Made by a program: the position numbers and the translations under genes
DNA from: a virus
Virus record (IMG/VR): IMGVR_UViG_3300025759_000269
Location: 1-36,455 of that record
Reading direction: 5' to 3' (one strand)
Length of the DNA: 36,455 nt
In this document: in pieces, positions 29,208-36,455 of the stretch
Numbering within the stretch: the stretch's first letter is position 1
How the letters are laid out: every line of letters begins with the position of its first letter
The notes under the pieces: model-generated
Told to the model about the DNA's origin: nothing
Seen by the model: only the letters and a program-made list of their open reading frames with translations
Database searches by the model: none

Positions 29208-29804
29208 ATGATTACAGCATACAGCGTCAAGCCCCGCATCTCTCGCATTCAAGAGAGCAAGCCGAAGCCGCAATTCGCCAACCTTGATGAACTCATCGCC
29301 GCGATGAAGGAGGATGCCAAAGAAATCAGCAAACGGCACAACAAAGAGCGTCCACCAGTGCAAGAGGCGCGTGGACCAATCGCAGAGGCTAGGGTGTTTG
29401 ATTTTGTCAGAGAGAACCCCGGCGCATCGGTTCACGAGATAGCAGCGCATTTTAACCGTGAGCCGAAATCTATCGCCAGTCTTCTGAGCCGGATGGAGGA
29501 ACGCAACACCGTTAAGGCGTCAATGCGCAAGAACCCAACGACAGGGCGACCAATGAGATGCTTCACAATTGCGCAGGAGCCACAAGAGAAAATCGGAGTA
29601 AGGCTCAGTCCGGTGCGGGATAAGCTGGTGGCGTTCATCAAGGCAAACCCCGGATGCACCACGGCAAATGTCGCAAAATACATGGAGTGCAGTACAAAAT
29701 CGGCAGCGGACAAAATCGCCTTTGCACGAAAGACAATCAACATTGTTTCGAAGCGCACGGGGCCAAGCGCAAACGCGATGTCAGCGCATTGGGTGGAAGA
29801 ATGA
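29208..29804 (+). CDS. Double winged-helix DNA-binding protein
   Basis: This 198-residue protein has two helix-turn-helix segments: residues 60-115 (VFDFVRENPGASVHEIAAHF, then IASLLSRMEERNTV and a wing with TGRPMRCF) and about 135-185 (LVAFIKANPGCTTANVAKYM, then AADKIAFARKTINIV). The first 50 residues are basic and probably disordered. The tandem winged helices suggest a transcription or replication regulator, perhaps of the late genes further right. No specific family was recognised. Confidence 0.7.
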   Translation: MITAYSVKPRISRIQESKPKPQFANLDELIAAMKEDAKEISKRHNKERPPVQEARGPIAEARVFDFVRENPGASVHEIAAHFNREPKSIASLLSRMEERNTVKASMRKNPTTGRPMRCFTIAQEPQEKIGVRLSPVRDKLVAFIKANPGCTTANVAKYMECSTKSAADKIAFARKTINIVSKRTGPSANAMSAHWVEE

Positions 29805-29995
29805 CCACCACAACTCGCATCATACGCAGCACCATCCCCGGCGAAAGCAGCGGCAACTATGGCTATGTGGCGTTGGTCACCATGCCAGCCGCACCGTGGG
29901 AGCAGCCAGTGAGCAAGGACGAGGCTTGGAAACAAGCCCGCGAGTTGGGCGCATACGTCAGGACCAATCACCCAGAACCGAAGGTGAAGAAATGA
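29801..29995 (+). CDS. Small hypothetical protein
   Basis: This 64-residue protein is soluble, with a beta start (TTRIIRSTIPG), a YGYVALVTMP strand and a basic C-terminal tail. Start and stop overlap both neighbours by ATGA, which shows it is translated in the same unit. No family was recognised. Confidence 0.7.
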   Translation: MTTTTRIIRSTIPGESSGNYGYVALVTMPAAPWEQPVSKDEAWKQARELGAYVRTNHPEPKVKK

Positions 29996-30231
29996 CACTC
30001 CCAGAAGGACGCAAGCCACTGTTGTGGAGCGATATGGAATTTGCCATGCCCGTCAAAGCGGACAAATTCAACTGCCTGTCAGGGCATCCCTCAACGTGGG
30101 AGCAGGAAGTCGAGCAGCTACGCGCTCACATCAGCGCGGCGCTTGATTGCCTTGAGGCATCGAAGTTCACGAATGCAGAACACGCGCGGGCAAAGGACAT
30201 TCTGCGCAGTGCTTTAGGTGACGGCCAATGA
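29992..30231 (+). CDS. Small hypothetical protein
   Basis: This 79-residue protein has a polar N-terminal half (LLWSDMEFAMPVKADKFNC) and a helical C-terminal half (EVEQLRAHISAALDCLEA, then HARAKDILRSALGDG). It overlaps the flanking genes by ATGA. No family was recognised. The helical part could be a protein-binding hairpin. Confidence 0.68.
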   Translation: MTLPEGRKPLLWSDMEFAMPVKADKFNCLSGHPSTWEQEVEQLRAHISAALDCLEASKFTNAEHARAKDILRSALGDGQ

Positions 30232-30563
30232 CCCGCCTCGCACTCGCAGCCATCCTTGCGACCAGCGCACACGCCGAACCCGTCAATCTGACCAACGCCA
30301 ACATTGAAGGTGACAAGGCAGAACTGCGGATGGAAAGCCCGACGATGGGCGTTCTGACGTATCACAACACAGCACAGCAGCGAAGCGCCAACGGAACGTG
30401 GGAAGTCGCAAGCGATAGCGTTCTATGCCTGTTGAACATCACAGTGGCAGGCGCTGAGACTGCAAGCGTGCAATGCGCAGAAGGCTGGACAGTTGAACCT
30501 GAAACAGCAGAGGTGCCAGATGGGGAGACGTTCCATTTCATTGTGATGTGGCCGCAGGGATAA
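30228..30563 (+). CDS. Exported hypothetical protein
   Basis: This 111-residue protein begins with a signal peptide (MTRLALAAILATSAHA, predicted cut before EPVN), so the mature 95-residue protein is expected in the periplasm. It is beta-rich (SPTMGVLTYHN, SVLCLLNITVAG, TFHFIVMWPQG) with two cysteines that may form a disulfide. A secreted protein in an early or middle phage operon could alter the cell surface or block superinfection. It overlaps the previous gene by ATGA. Confidence 0.7.
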   Translation: MTRLALAAILATSAHAEPVNLTNANIEGDKAELRMESPTMGVLTYHNTAQQRSANGTWEVASDSVLCLLNITVAGAETASVQCAEGWTVEPETAEVPDGETFHFIVMWPQG

Positions 30564-30589
30564 CACATAGGTCAGCGGACGGAGCCGGG

Positions 30590-30715
30590 ATGGTCGCACA
30601 TGGTCAAAGTCATGGTTTATCCCAATCATCCGCAGCACCGGCCACGGTCCCCACAGGCGACCTTGACCTTGCCGAGGTGACGGTGCAACCAGAACATGAT
30701 ACAGTCCAAACATGA
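30590..30715 (+). CDS. Small hypothetical protein (41 residues)
   Basis: A 41-residue frame starts at an ATG with GGAG 5 bases upstream (30581-30584) and ends in ATGA overlap with the following small gene. The product is polar and probably unstructured in part (SSAAPATVPTGDLDLAEVTV). The ribosome site and the coupling favour a real gene; no family was recognised. Confidence 0.5.
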   Translation: MVAHGQSHGLSQSSAAPATVPTGDLDLAEVTVQPEHDTVQT

Positions 30716-30888
30716 CGCCAGAGCAGGAACACCAGATACAGAACGCCATCGCTCGCATCAAAGAGTTGCGGGCGCAGGGCTATTCCGACCCGAATGCTGC
30801 ACTGACTATTCGAATGGAAGGCTATGCAGAGGCGGCAAGGATTGAGGCGTTTCGGAGGTTAAATGAAGGTAAACAAGGTGAAGATTGA
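30712..30888 (+). CDS. Small helical hypothetical protein (58 residues)
   Basis: A 58-residue frame begins in ATGA overlap with the previous small gene and ends 26 bases inside the PLD-like gene. It encodes two helices (EHQIQNAIARIKELRAQGY and ALTIRMEGYAEAARIEAFRR). The GGAGG at 30855-30859 inside it serves the next gene. It is translated if the ATGA coupling is real, which the tight packing suggests. Confidence 0.6.
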   Translation: MTPEQEHQIQNAIARIKELRAQGYSDPNAALTIRMEGYAEAARIEAFRRLNEGKQGED

Positions 30889-31510
30889 GCCGAGCGAATT
30901 GCGCGTCAAAAAGTGGAAAGACATCAAGTCGGTGCGGGTTAAATACAACCGCGCGGCAGAACTTGCGGTCAGGACAGCGCAAGCCCTCAAGGATGGCGAC
31001 ACGATACACGCCTTATTGTCTGGAAACTTCATTTTCGGAGACTTCCTTGAAGCGTTGGCGGTAGAGAACTGCGTCAAGTTTAAGAGCATGACGCTTTCAA
31101 CGCTGGCAATGTCAGATGAAAACGTAATCAGTCTGGAAAACCTACTCGCAAGCGGCCTACTTGGACACTTGGACTTGATTGTTTCAAGCTACTTCTGGTC
31201 ACACAACCGACACAACGCCGCATTCATCTACGAAACCCTTTGCGACCCATTCGGCACACGGGTTGCAGTCGCAGGCATTCACACCAAAATCGCCATGATT
31301 GAAACTGACAAGTCAAAGCTGGTCATTCACGGGTCAGCTAACATGCGGTCATCGCGCACGATTGAGGCCATTACCATCGAAGCAAACCCTGACCTATACG
31401 ATTTCCACAAATCATGGCATGATATGATATTGGAGGACTACGCGGTCACACGCAAAGAGCGCCGGGCCTCAAACCTTTGGGACTTGATTGGAGACACGAC
31501 CAATGAGTGA
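30863..31510 (+). CDS. PLD-like (HKD) protein before the terminase genes
   Basis: This 215-residue protein has one PLD-type signature: IHTKIAMIETDKSKLVIHG, with His140 and Lys142, followed by GSANMRSS (157-164) and a C-terminal YDFHKSWHDMIL segment. One HKD motif per chain means it should act as a dimer, as bacterial Nuc-type nucleases do. Related proteins are seen near the terminase genes of other phages. It may cut DNA, or have lost activity, because the spacing between Lys and Asp is longer than usual. A strong GGAGG site precedes the ATG. Confidence 0.78.
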   Translation: MKVNKVKIEPSELRVKKWKDIKSVRVKYNRAAELAVRTAQALKDGDTIHALLSGNFIFGDFLEALAVENCVKFKSMTLSTLAMSDENVISLENLLASGLLGHLDLIVSSYFWSHNRHNAAFIYETLCDPFGTRVAVAGIHTKIAMIETDKSKLVIHGSANMRSSRTIEAITIEANPDLYDFHKSWHDMILEDYAVTRKERRASNLWDLIGDTTNE

Positions 31511-31613
31511 GAACAATACCGGACGCATGACGCGCCAGACAGCCGCAGCACGCCGCGCATCAGCAGCACGCACCGCAGCGTTCAATGCTGGACAGGCAGA
31601 TACGCCGTTCTGA
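31503..31613 (+). CDS. Tiny basic protein before the small terminase
   Basis: This 36-residue frame overlaps the PLD-like gene stop by 8 bases and ends 8 bases before the terminase start. It is rich in Ala and Arg (MTRQTAAARRASAARTAA) and should form one basic helix, able to bind nucleic acid. Coupled position supports it; no family was recognised. Confidence 0.6.
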   Translation: MSENNTGRMTRQTAAARRASAARTAAFNAGQADTPF

Positions 31614-31621
31614 GGTAATCC

Positions 31622-31987
31622 ATGCCGCGCCAAGCTAGAGTTTTGTCAGATGAAGAAATAGAGCAAGTTGAGAAACTTGCGGCTATGCTTACGCTTGAGC
31701 AACTAGCTGATTTCTTTGGAATATCGCAGCGCACATTCAACAACATTAGGGAGCGCCAGCCAGAGGTTGATGCAAACTATAAAAGGGGCCGCGCAAAAAC
31801 AATCGGCAAAGTCGCGGATAGCCTCATTCAAGACGCGCTAGATGGAGACACCACATCCCGCATCTTTTTCCTAAAGACCCAAGGGGGATGGCGCGAGACA
31901 ACAAAGATTGACCACACCAGCAGCGACGGCAGCATGTCACCCAAGGAAATCATCATCCGCGCAGCCAATGTCGAAAGCGACGATTGA
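31622..31987 (+). CDS. terS: Terminase small subunit
   Basis: This 121-residue protein should recognise phage DNA for packaging. It has an N-terminal helix-turn-helix (LEQLADFFGISQRTFNNIRERQ split over two helices), a helix with KRGRAKTIGKVADSLIQDAL and a FFLKTQGGWRE motif common to small terminase subunits of this type. The next gene, the large subunit, starts inside its end (20-base overlap). A GAGGT site lies about 5 bases before the ATG. Confidence 0.85.
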   Translation: MPRQARVLSDEEIEQVEKLAAMLTLEQLADFFGISQRTFNNIRERQPEVDANYKRGRAKTIGKVADSLIQDALDGDTTSRIFFLKTQGGWRETTKIDHTSSDGSMSPKEIIIRAANVESDD

Positions 31988-33194
31988 CCTACCGCCAAAG
32001 TTGGCGGACGTTTACAGCCCGCCGCGCGGCTCAGTGAAATACAGGGCAACCTACGGCGGACGAGGCAGCGCCAAATCATTCACAGCCGCACTCATGGCGG
32101 CAATCTGGGGCTATGCGACACCGATGCGCGTTCTGTGTGTCAGGGAGTTTCAGGCATCCATCCCTGAGAGTTTCCACGCAGAACTTAAGGCGGCGATTGC
32201 ATCACAGCCTTGGCTTGAAGCGCATTATGACGTGGGTCGGGATTACCTGCGCGGGGCCAACGGGTCCGAGTTTATCTTTCGCGGCCTTCGCAGAAATGAG
32301 CAAAGCATCAAGTCGCTTGCCAAGGTGGACCTGACGATTGTCGAGGAAGCCGAGGACGTGCCGGAAACGTCATGGCTTGCACTTGAGGCAACCGTATTCC
32401 GACAGCCTAAGTCCGAACTCTGGGCCATCTGGAACCCCCGCACCGATGGCAGTCCGGTTGACCGTAGGTTCCGCAAAGAGCCACCAGAGAGCGCGTTGAT
32501 TGCCGAGGTGAATTGGAACGACAATCCGTATTTCCCTGACGGCCTCAAGGCATTGCGAGAGCGCCAGCAGCGGCTACTTGACCCAGCGACCTATGCCCAT
32601 GTTTGGGAAGGCGCGTATCTCGAAAACAGCGATGCGCAGGTGTTCGGCAGCAAAGCGAAGGTAGAACCGTTTGAACCCAGCCCGCGCTTGCCTGAGTGGC
32701 AGGGGCCATTTTACGGAGGCGACTTTGGCTTCTCACAAGACCCGACGGCAGCGGTGGAGTGCTGGATACGCGGCGATAACTTTTATATTCGCAGGGAAGC
32801 GTTCCGCACGGGCTTGGAATTGGACGACACCGCGCCGTTTGTTATTGGCGCGATACCGGGTTTTGAACGGGAGGTGAGCCGATGGGACAGCGCAAGACCG
32901 GAAAGTATCAGCCACTTGAACCGTCACGGGCTACCGATGGCAAGGGCCGTGACTAAGTGGCCTGGCAGCGTTGAGGACGGCATTGCATGGCTCAGGTCAT
33001 GGGGGTCTATCATAATCCACCCAGAATGTGCTAATATGCAGCGCGAGGCGCGGCTGTATAGCTACAAGACAAACGAGAACGGCGACGTGACAACAAAGAT
33101 TATCGACGCTCACAACCACGGATGGGACGCCGTGCGCTATGCCGTTCAACCCATGATTCGAGGCGGCTCGGACCAAGTATTCGGAGTGCTATAA
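31968..33194 (+). CDS. terL: Terminase large subunit
   Basis: This 408-residue motor and nuclease packages DNA through the portal. Walker A is GGRGSAKS (30-37), Walker B LTIVEEAE (122-129), and the coupling segment follows as LWAIWNP (151-157). The nuclease domain shows GGDFGFSQDPTA with Asp252 and, near the end, AHNHGWDAVRYAV with the last Asp. It resembles the PBSX/Terminase_3 group. The start at 31968 is inside the small-subunit gene; the longer frame from 31908 is not needed. The TAA overlaps the portal start (TAATG). Confidence 0.95.
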   Translation: MSKATIDLPPKLADVYSPPRGSVKYRATYGGRGSAKSFTAALMAAIWGYATPMRVLCVREFQASIPESFHAELKAAIASQPWLEAHYDVGRDYLRGANGSEFIFRGLRRNEQSIKSLAKVDLTIVEEAEDVPETSWLALEATVFRQPKSELWAIWNPRTDGSPVDRRFRKEPPESALIAEVNWNDNPYFPDGLKALRERQQRLLDPATYAHVWEGAYLENSDAQVFGSKAKVEPFEPSPRLPEWQGPFYGGDFGFSQDPTAAVECWIRGDNFYIRREAFRTGLELDDTAPFVIGAIPGFEREVSRWDSARPESISHLNRHGLPMARAVTKWPGSVEDGIAWLRSWGSIIIHPECANMQREARLYSYKTNENGDVTTKIIDAHNHGWDAVRYAVQPMIRGGSDQVFGVL

Positions 33195-34747
33195 TGGCAG
33201 TGTGGCCTTTTAAGCGAACAGAAGAAAAGGCGCACCCAGCAGGCGGCGCACTGATGATTGGCGGCGGGCCAGCTTGGGCGCGTAAGGACAAGAGCCAGCA
33301 ATACATCAGCGAAGGCTATCAGCTTAACGTCATCGTCTATCGCGCGGTCAATGAGATTGTCAGAGCGGCAACCTCTATCAACCTTGAACTATACAACGGC
33401 GAAGATGCTATTGAGCAGCACCCGGTTCTAGACTTGCTCAAACAGCCGACGCCGGGCGGCACATGGCAAACGTGGCTGACCGAAATGCTGGTGAACCGAA
33501 TGCTTCTGGGTGAGATGGCCGCAGCATCGGACAACCCGCGACAGCCGACCGAGATATGGCCGCTGATGCCGATGAATATCGCGGTCGTTCCCGGCGCGTC
33601 CGGTCTTGCGCGGCAATACATCTACGAAGTGAACCGCAAGAAGACGGTCTTCGAGGTGGACCAAATTACCGGGCAGTCTGACCTGCTATTCGTCAAGACG
33701 TACAATCCATCCGACTATTGGCGCGGGCAGTCTCCGCTCATGGCGGCGGCAATCGCTGGCGATACGCACAATGCCGGGATGCGGTGGAACTATTCGCTGT
33801 TGAAGAACAGCGCACGGCCATCTGGGCTTATCCGGTTCAAGACAGGCTATCCGTCCGGCGAGATGATTAACCGGATGCGCGAGTATTTCAAGGCGCGGAT
33901 GCAAGGGGCCGAGAACGCGGGCGAGATACCGATGTTGGCCGACGATGCCGAATGGCAGCAGCTATCGCAGTCGGCACGGGACATGGACTTTTCCAACACT
34001 ATGCGCGAGACGGCTAAGTATGTCGCAGCCGCGCTTGGCGTTCCGTTGCCGCTTATCGACAACGACGCCAGCACGTTCAACAATCTAGAACAGGCCAAGG
34101 AACGGCTCTACACCGACACCGTTATTCCGTTGATGCGCGATGTGTTGGCCAGCCTGAACACATGGCTTTTGCCGCGCTATGGCGACGGGCTGGAACTGCG
34201 TCTAGACTTCGACACTATCCCTGCCCTTGAGGCGTTGCGCGAGCGGATGTTTCAACGTGCCGTCACAGCATACCGCGAAGGCGTGTTGACCTTGCAAGAG
34301 GCGCGGATGCTGATGGGGTATGAGCCGGAAGCCGATGGCGAGTTTAAGCCAACACCGGGCGCGTCATTTGACCTGCCTGCCGAAGACATCAAGGCGCTGG
34401 CCTATGGGCTTGACCTAGAGACCAAGGCCGACAGCTACGCTCCGAATGATGGCATGAAGCAAGAAGCCAAGCGCGGGCTGGAATGGCGGCGCGAGTTTAA
34501 CCGGGGCGGCACCGAGGTGGGCGTTGCGCGAGCGCGTGACATATCGAACGGAAAGAACCTAAGCGCCGATACCGTCAAGCGGATGAACAGCTACTTTGCG
34601 CGGCATGAAGTGGACAAGGAAGGCCAAGGATGGTCGCCGGGTCAATCGGGCTACCCAAGCGCGGGCCGCATTGCGTGGGCGCTTTGGGGCGGCGATGCAG
34701 GCAAGTCTTGGGCGGCGAAGATTGTCAGGCAAATGGACGATGAGTGA
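33194..34747 (+). CDS. Portal protein (HK97 type) with C-terminal extension
   Basis: This 517-residue protein forms the 12-fold ring through which DNA enters. The HK97 portal pattern is clear: YISEGYQLNVIVYRAVNEIV, LLKQPTPGGTW, NPSDYWRGQSPL, LLKNSARPSGLI, and AALGVPLPLIDNDASTFNN followed by EQAKERLYTDTVIP. After about residue 413 it carries an extra domain of about 100 residues (RGLEWRREFNRGG, GVARARDISNGKNLS, TVKRMNSYFARHEVDK, AGRIAWALWGGDAGKSWA) that I know from other phage structural proteins but not as part of the basic portal. It overlaps both neighbours. Confidence 0.94.
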   Translation: MAVWPFKRTEEKAHPAGGALMIGGGPAWARKDKSQQYISEGYQLNVIVYRAVNEIVRAATSINLELYNGEDAIEQHPVLDLLKQPTPGGTWQTWLTEMLVNRMLLGEMAAASDNPRQPTEIWPLMPMNIAVVPGASGLARQYIYEVNRKKTVFEVDQITGQSDLLFVKTYNPSDYWRGQSPLMAAAIAGDTHNAGMRWNYSLLKNSARPSGLIRFKTGYPSGEMINRMREYFKARMQGAENAGEIPMLADDAEWQQLSQSARDMDFSNTMRETAKYVAAALGVPLPLIDNDASTFNNLEQAKERLYTDTVIPLMRDVLASLNTWLLPRYGDGLELRLDFDTIPALEALRERMFQRAVTAYREGVLTLQEARMLMGYEPEADGEFKPTPGASFDLPAEDIKALAYGLDLETKADSYAPNDGMKQEAKRGLEWRREFNRGGTEVGVARARDISNGKNLSADTVKRMNSYFARHEVDKEGQGWSPGQSGYPSAGRIAWALWGGDAGKSWAAKIVRQMDDE

Positions 34748-35577
34748 TGGCGCGAAAGCCCGCATTCATCAGCCACAGCCCTGAGCGCGAAGCTGCCATT
34801 CAGTCGCGGCTGTTGAACGTCCTAGAGGCGCGTTTTCGGCGCAAGATTGCAAGCGTGGTGGCAGACGAGAGCCGACGCTATCTGTCAGCATATCGAGAAC
34901 TTGGCTACATCCCCGCACAGTCAGATGAAGACGTGGCTGAGTTTCGGCGCTTGTATGAGCAGATGGGACTAGAGACCGTCCGAACATTCGGGGCGCGTGT
35001 CGTCAGTCAGGGCAAGGCGCTGGGCTACGACCTCGAAGCAAAGCAGGAAGGCGGGTTTGCTGCACTGTTCCGGTCGCTGGCGTTGCTCTGGGTTAATCAG
35101 GAAGCCATCCGGCGGCGCATCACGGGGGTAACTGAAACAACGCGGGCGCGGATTGTCGGCGAGGTTGCACGGGGCCAGCAGGATGGCTTGGGCGTTGCTG
35201 AAATTGCCAAGGGCATCAACAAGCGCGTGCCTGCTATATCGCGGGCGAGAGGTGCGCTCATCGCTCGAACCGAAACGCACGGCGCTGCAAACTTCGCCAT
35301 GCACGAGACCGCCAAGTCCACCGGGCTTGAGTTGGAAAAAGAATGGGTGGCGACCGAGGATATGCGGACGCGAACATTCAACAAAGAAGACCCAGATGAA
35401 TATGACCATATCGCAATGCACGGTCAGAAGAGGGCGATGGATGAGCCGTTTTCTATGCCTTGGATTGGCGGGCCGGACCTGTTGATTATGTATCCCGGCG
35501 AGGCAGGCAAGCCGGGGGCGGCTGTCATAAATTGTAGATGCGCTTCAATCCAGCGCGTGGTCGGGCTTGACGACTAA
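34747..35577 (+). CDS. Mu F-like minor head / head morphogenesis protein
   Basis: This 276-residue protein is a minor head protein that works with the portal. It has the Mu F C-terminal domain: RGALIARTETHGAANFAM, a region with WVATEDMRTRTF, DHIAMHGQK, LLIMYPGEAG and the ending VINCRCAS, which is the family hallmark. The N-terminal 120 residues are helical. A GTG at 34744 is also in frame, but the ATG at 34747 follows the portal stop by overlap. It is followed by a terminator, so the packaging operon ends here. Confidence 0.9.
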   Translation: MARKPAFISHSPEREAAIQSRLLNVLEARFRRKIASVVADESRRYLSAYRELGYIPAQSDEDVAEFRRLYEQMGLETVRTFGARVVSQGKALGYDLEAKQEGGFAALFRSLALLWVNQEAIRRRITGVTETTRARIVGEVARGQQDGLGVAEIAKGINKRVPAISRARGALIARTETHGAANFAMHETAKSTGLELEKEWVATEDMRTRTFNKEDPDEYDHIAMHGQKRAMDEPFSMPWIGGPDLLIMYPGEAGKPGAAVINCRCASIQRVVGLDD

Positions 35578-35623
35578 GGCGAACACCGCCTAACCTGTCC
35601 TAACAATGTTCTCCCTGTCTACT

Positions 35624-35649
35624 AGGCCGCCTTCTGGCGGTCTTTTTTT
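35624..35649 (+). terminator. Rho-independent terminator after the packaging operon
   Basis: AGGCCGCC (35624-35631) and GGCGGTCT (35636-35643) form an 8-base-pair stem (one G-T) with a TTCT loop, followed by a T-run to 35649. It separates the terminase-portal-MuF transcript from the promoter for protease and capsid. Confidence 0.92.
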
Positions 35650-35661
35650 GTGCCTGAGCCA

Positions 35662-35704
35662 TGACTTTGCAACTTTGCAGTTTCGTGGTATATAGTTTGC
35701 AAAG
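35662..35704 (+). promoter_or_regulatory. Late promoter with TTTGCA operators, upstream of protease and capsid
   Basis: TTTGCA at 35666 and 35674 (8-base spacing), TTGCAA as -35, a 16-base spacer, extended -10 TGGTATATA, and TTTGCAAA at 35696-35703. It matches the element at 4485 in 28 of the first 31 bases, and the last part has one additional base. It sits directly after a terminator and in front of the capsid genes. Confidence 0.78.
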
Positions 35705-35744
35705 GCCGTTGTGAAACGTCCGAAGCCCTTAGATGGAGCCTTAC

Positions 35745-36455
35745 ATGCTGCGCAATTACGCACGCAAAGACGGTGGCGAACCGCTTGAAACCAAGCTGGC
35801 GCACGGACTGACAATCAAGTCCGAAGGCGAGAGCGAAGAATATCTTGAAATTATGGGCTACGGCTCAGTGTTCGGCAACCGCGACAACGGCGGTGATATT
35901 GTGATGCCGGGCGCTTTCAAGGAGTGCATCGCATCCGGTCGGCGCGTGAAGATGCTTTGGCAGCACGACGCAAGCCAGCCAATCGGCGTCTGGGATGAGA
36001 TGTCCGAAGATGAGAACGGCCTGCGCATGAAGGGCCGCGTTGCCAAGAAAGGCAAAGGTGGCGAGGTTGCGGAACTCATCAAGATGGGCGCGGTCGAAGG
36101 TTTGAGCATCGGCTATCGTACACAAGAATACGAAATGGACATGGACGAAGGGTCACGCAAGCTGACCAAGCTGGACCTGTGGGAAACCAGCGTCGTGACA
36201 TTTCCGATGAATGAATTGGCTGGCATCTACGCGATGAAAGCCGACGAGATTACACAGCGCGACCTAGAACGCGCGTTCAAGAATATGGGTCACTCGAATC
36301 GCATGGCGAAGGCTATGGCGGGTGGCGCATGGAAGGCACGGGCCGAGGTTCTGCGGGACGCAGACGCGGGCGTTCCTGAGCAGGTTCAACGGGACGTTGA
36401 CGAACTCAAAGCACTTTTGACTGAAACCCTGCAAACAATTGGAGGACGCAATGTC
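35745..36455 (+). CDS. Prohead protease (HK97 type), continues across the circular junction
   Basis: This gene encodes 237 residues up to the window edge, where its last codon is directly followed by the stop seen at 119-121 on the other side of the junction. The protease cleaves the scaffold domain from the capsid protein during maturation. Family features: MGYGSVFGNRDNGGDIVMPG, LWQHDASQPIG with catalytic His74, VEGLSIGYR with Ser121, and ETSVVTFPMN. GGAG lies 6 bases before the ATG at 35745; an in-frame ATG at 35733 lacks a good ribosome site. Confidence 0.93.
   Translation, partial: MLRNYARKDGGEPLETKLAHGLTIKSEGESEEYLEIMGYGSVFGNRDNGGDIVMPGAFKECIASGRRVKMLWQHDASQPIGVWDEMSEDENGLRMKGRVAKKGKGGEVAELIKMGAVEGLSIGYRTQEYEMDMDEGSRKLTKLDLWETSVVTFPMNELAGIYAMKADEITQRDLERAFKNMGHSNRMAKAMAGGAWKARAEVLRDADAGVPEQVQRDVDELKALLTETLQTIGGRNV
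36338..36455. repeat. Terminal direct repeat, right copy
   Basis: This is the same 118 bases as at 1-118, with G instead of A at 36356. It is the overlap end of a circular assembly or a circularly permuted genome. The difference is synonymous in the protease gene. Confidence 0.95.

Overview
The window is a complete, tightly packed genome of a tailed siphovirus-like phage with an HK97-type capsid. Bases 1-118 recur at 36338-36455 with a single mismatch, and the protease reading frame at the right edge finishes at the left edge, so the molecule closes into a circle of about 36.3 kb. A likely host is an alphaproteobacterium, probably a marine Rhodobacterales-like bacterium. This is an inference from the gene-transfer-agent-like head and tail set (phiE125 gp8-like connector, GTA-type tail chaperone domain), the tail-fibre families typical of marine phages, and the mid-50s to 60 percent GC of most genes. 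No integrase, attachment site, tRNA, CRISPR or insertion sequence was recognised.

Layout. Structural genes run rightward across the circular junction: small and large terminase, portal and Mu F-like protein (31.6-35.6 kb), a terminator and promoter, then protease and capsid (35.7-1.3 kb). Decoration and head-tail connector genes follow to 4.5 kb. A second promoter precedes the tail tube gene, the frameshifted tail chaperone, the tape measure and the tail tip (4.5-10.2 kb). A large receptor-binding region lies at 10.2-17.5 kb: two copies of an APC / fibre / BppU-like cassette flank marine-type fibre genes and a low-GC lectin gene. Lysis genes (holin-like, M15 endolysin, nested spanin pair) end at a strong terminator near 18.97 kb.

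Six small leftward genes occupy 18.99-20.33 kb. A divergent control region then starts the rightward early/replication operon at 20.45 kb: Cro-like regulator, ERF annealing protein, YqaJ-type exonuclease, NinB-like protein, DUF551, HNH-like protein, a C5-methyltransferase with a second gene nested inside it, RusA resolvase, a DUF1376 replication gene with a candidate origin, an SSB, then a SNF2-like helicase with an N4/N6 methyltransferase. Small accessory genes and a PLD-like protein lead into the terminase.

Most interesting signals: (1) a 203-codon reading frame nested in the C5-methyltransferase gene, where both frames carry recognisable conserved motifs; (2) a near-identical promoter/operator built on TTTGCA direct repeats before both the protease-capsid and tail-tube genes, with a four-copy variant after ssb; (3) a duplicated host-range cassette; (4) a textbook -1 frameshift in the tail chaperone; (5) an iteron, purine-tract and hairpin array inside the DUF1376 gene that looks like an origin.
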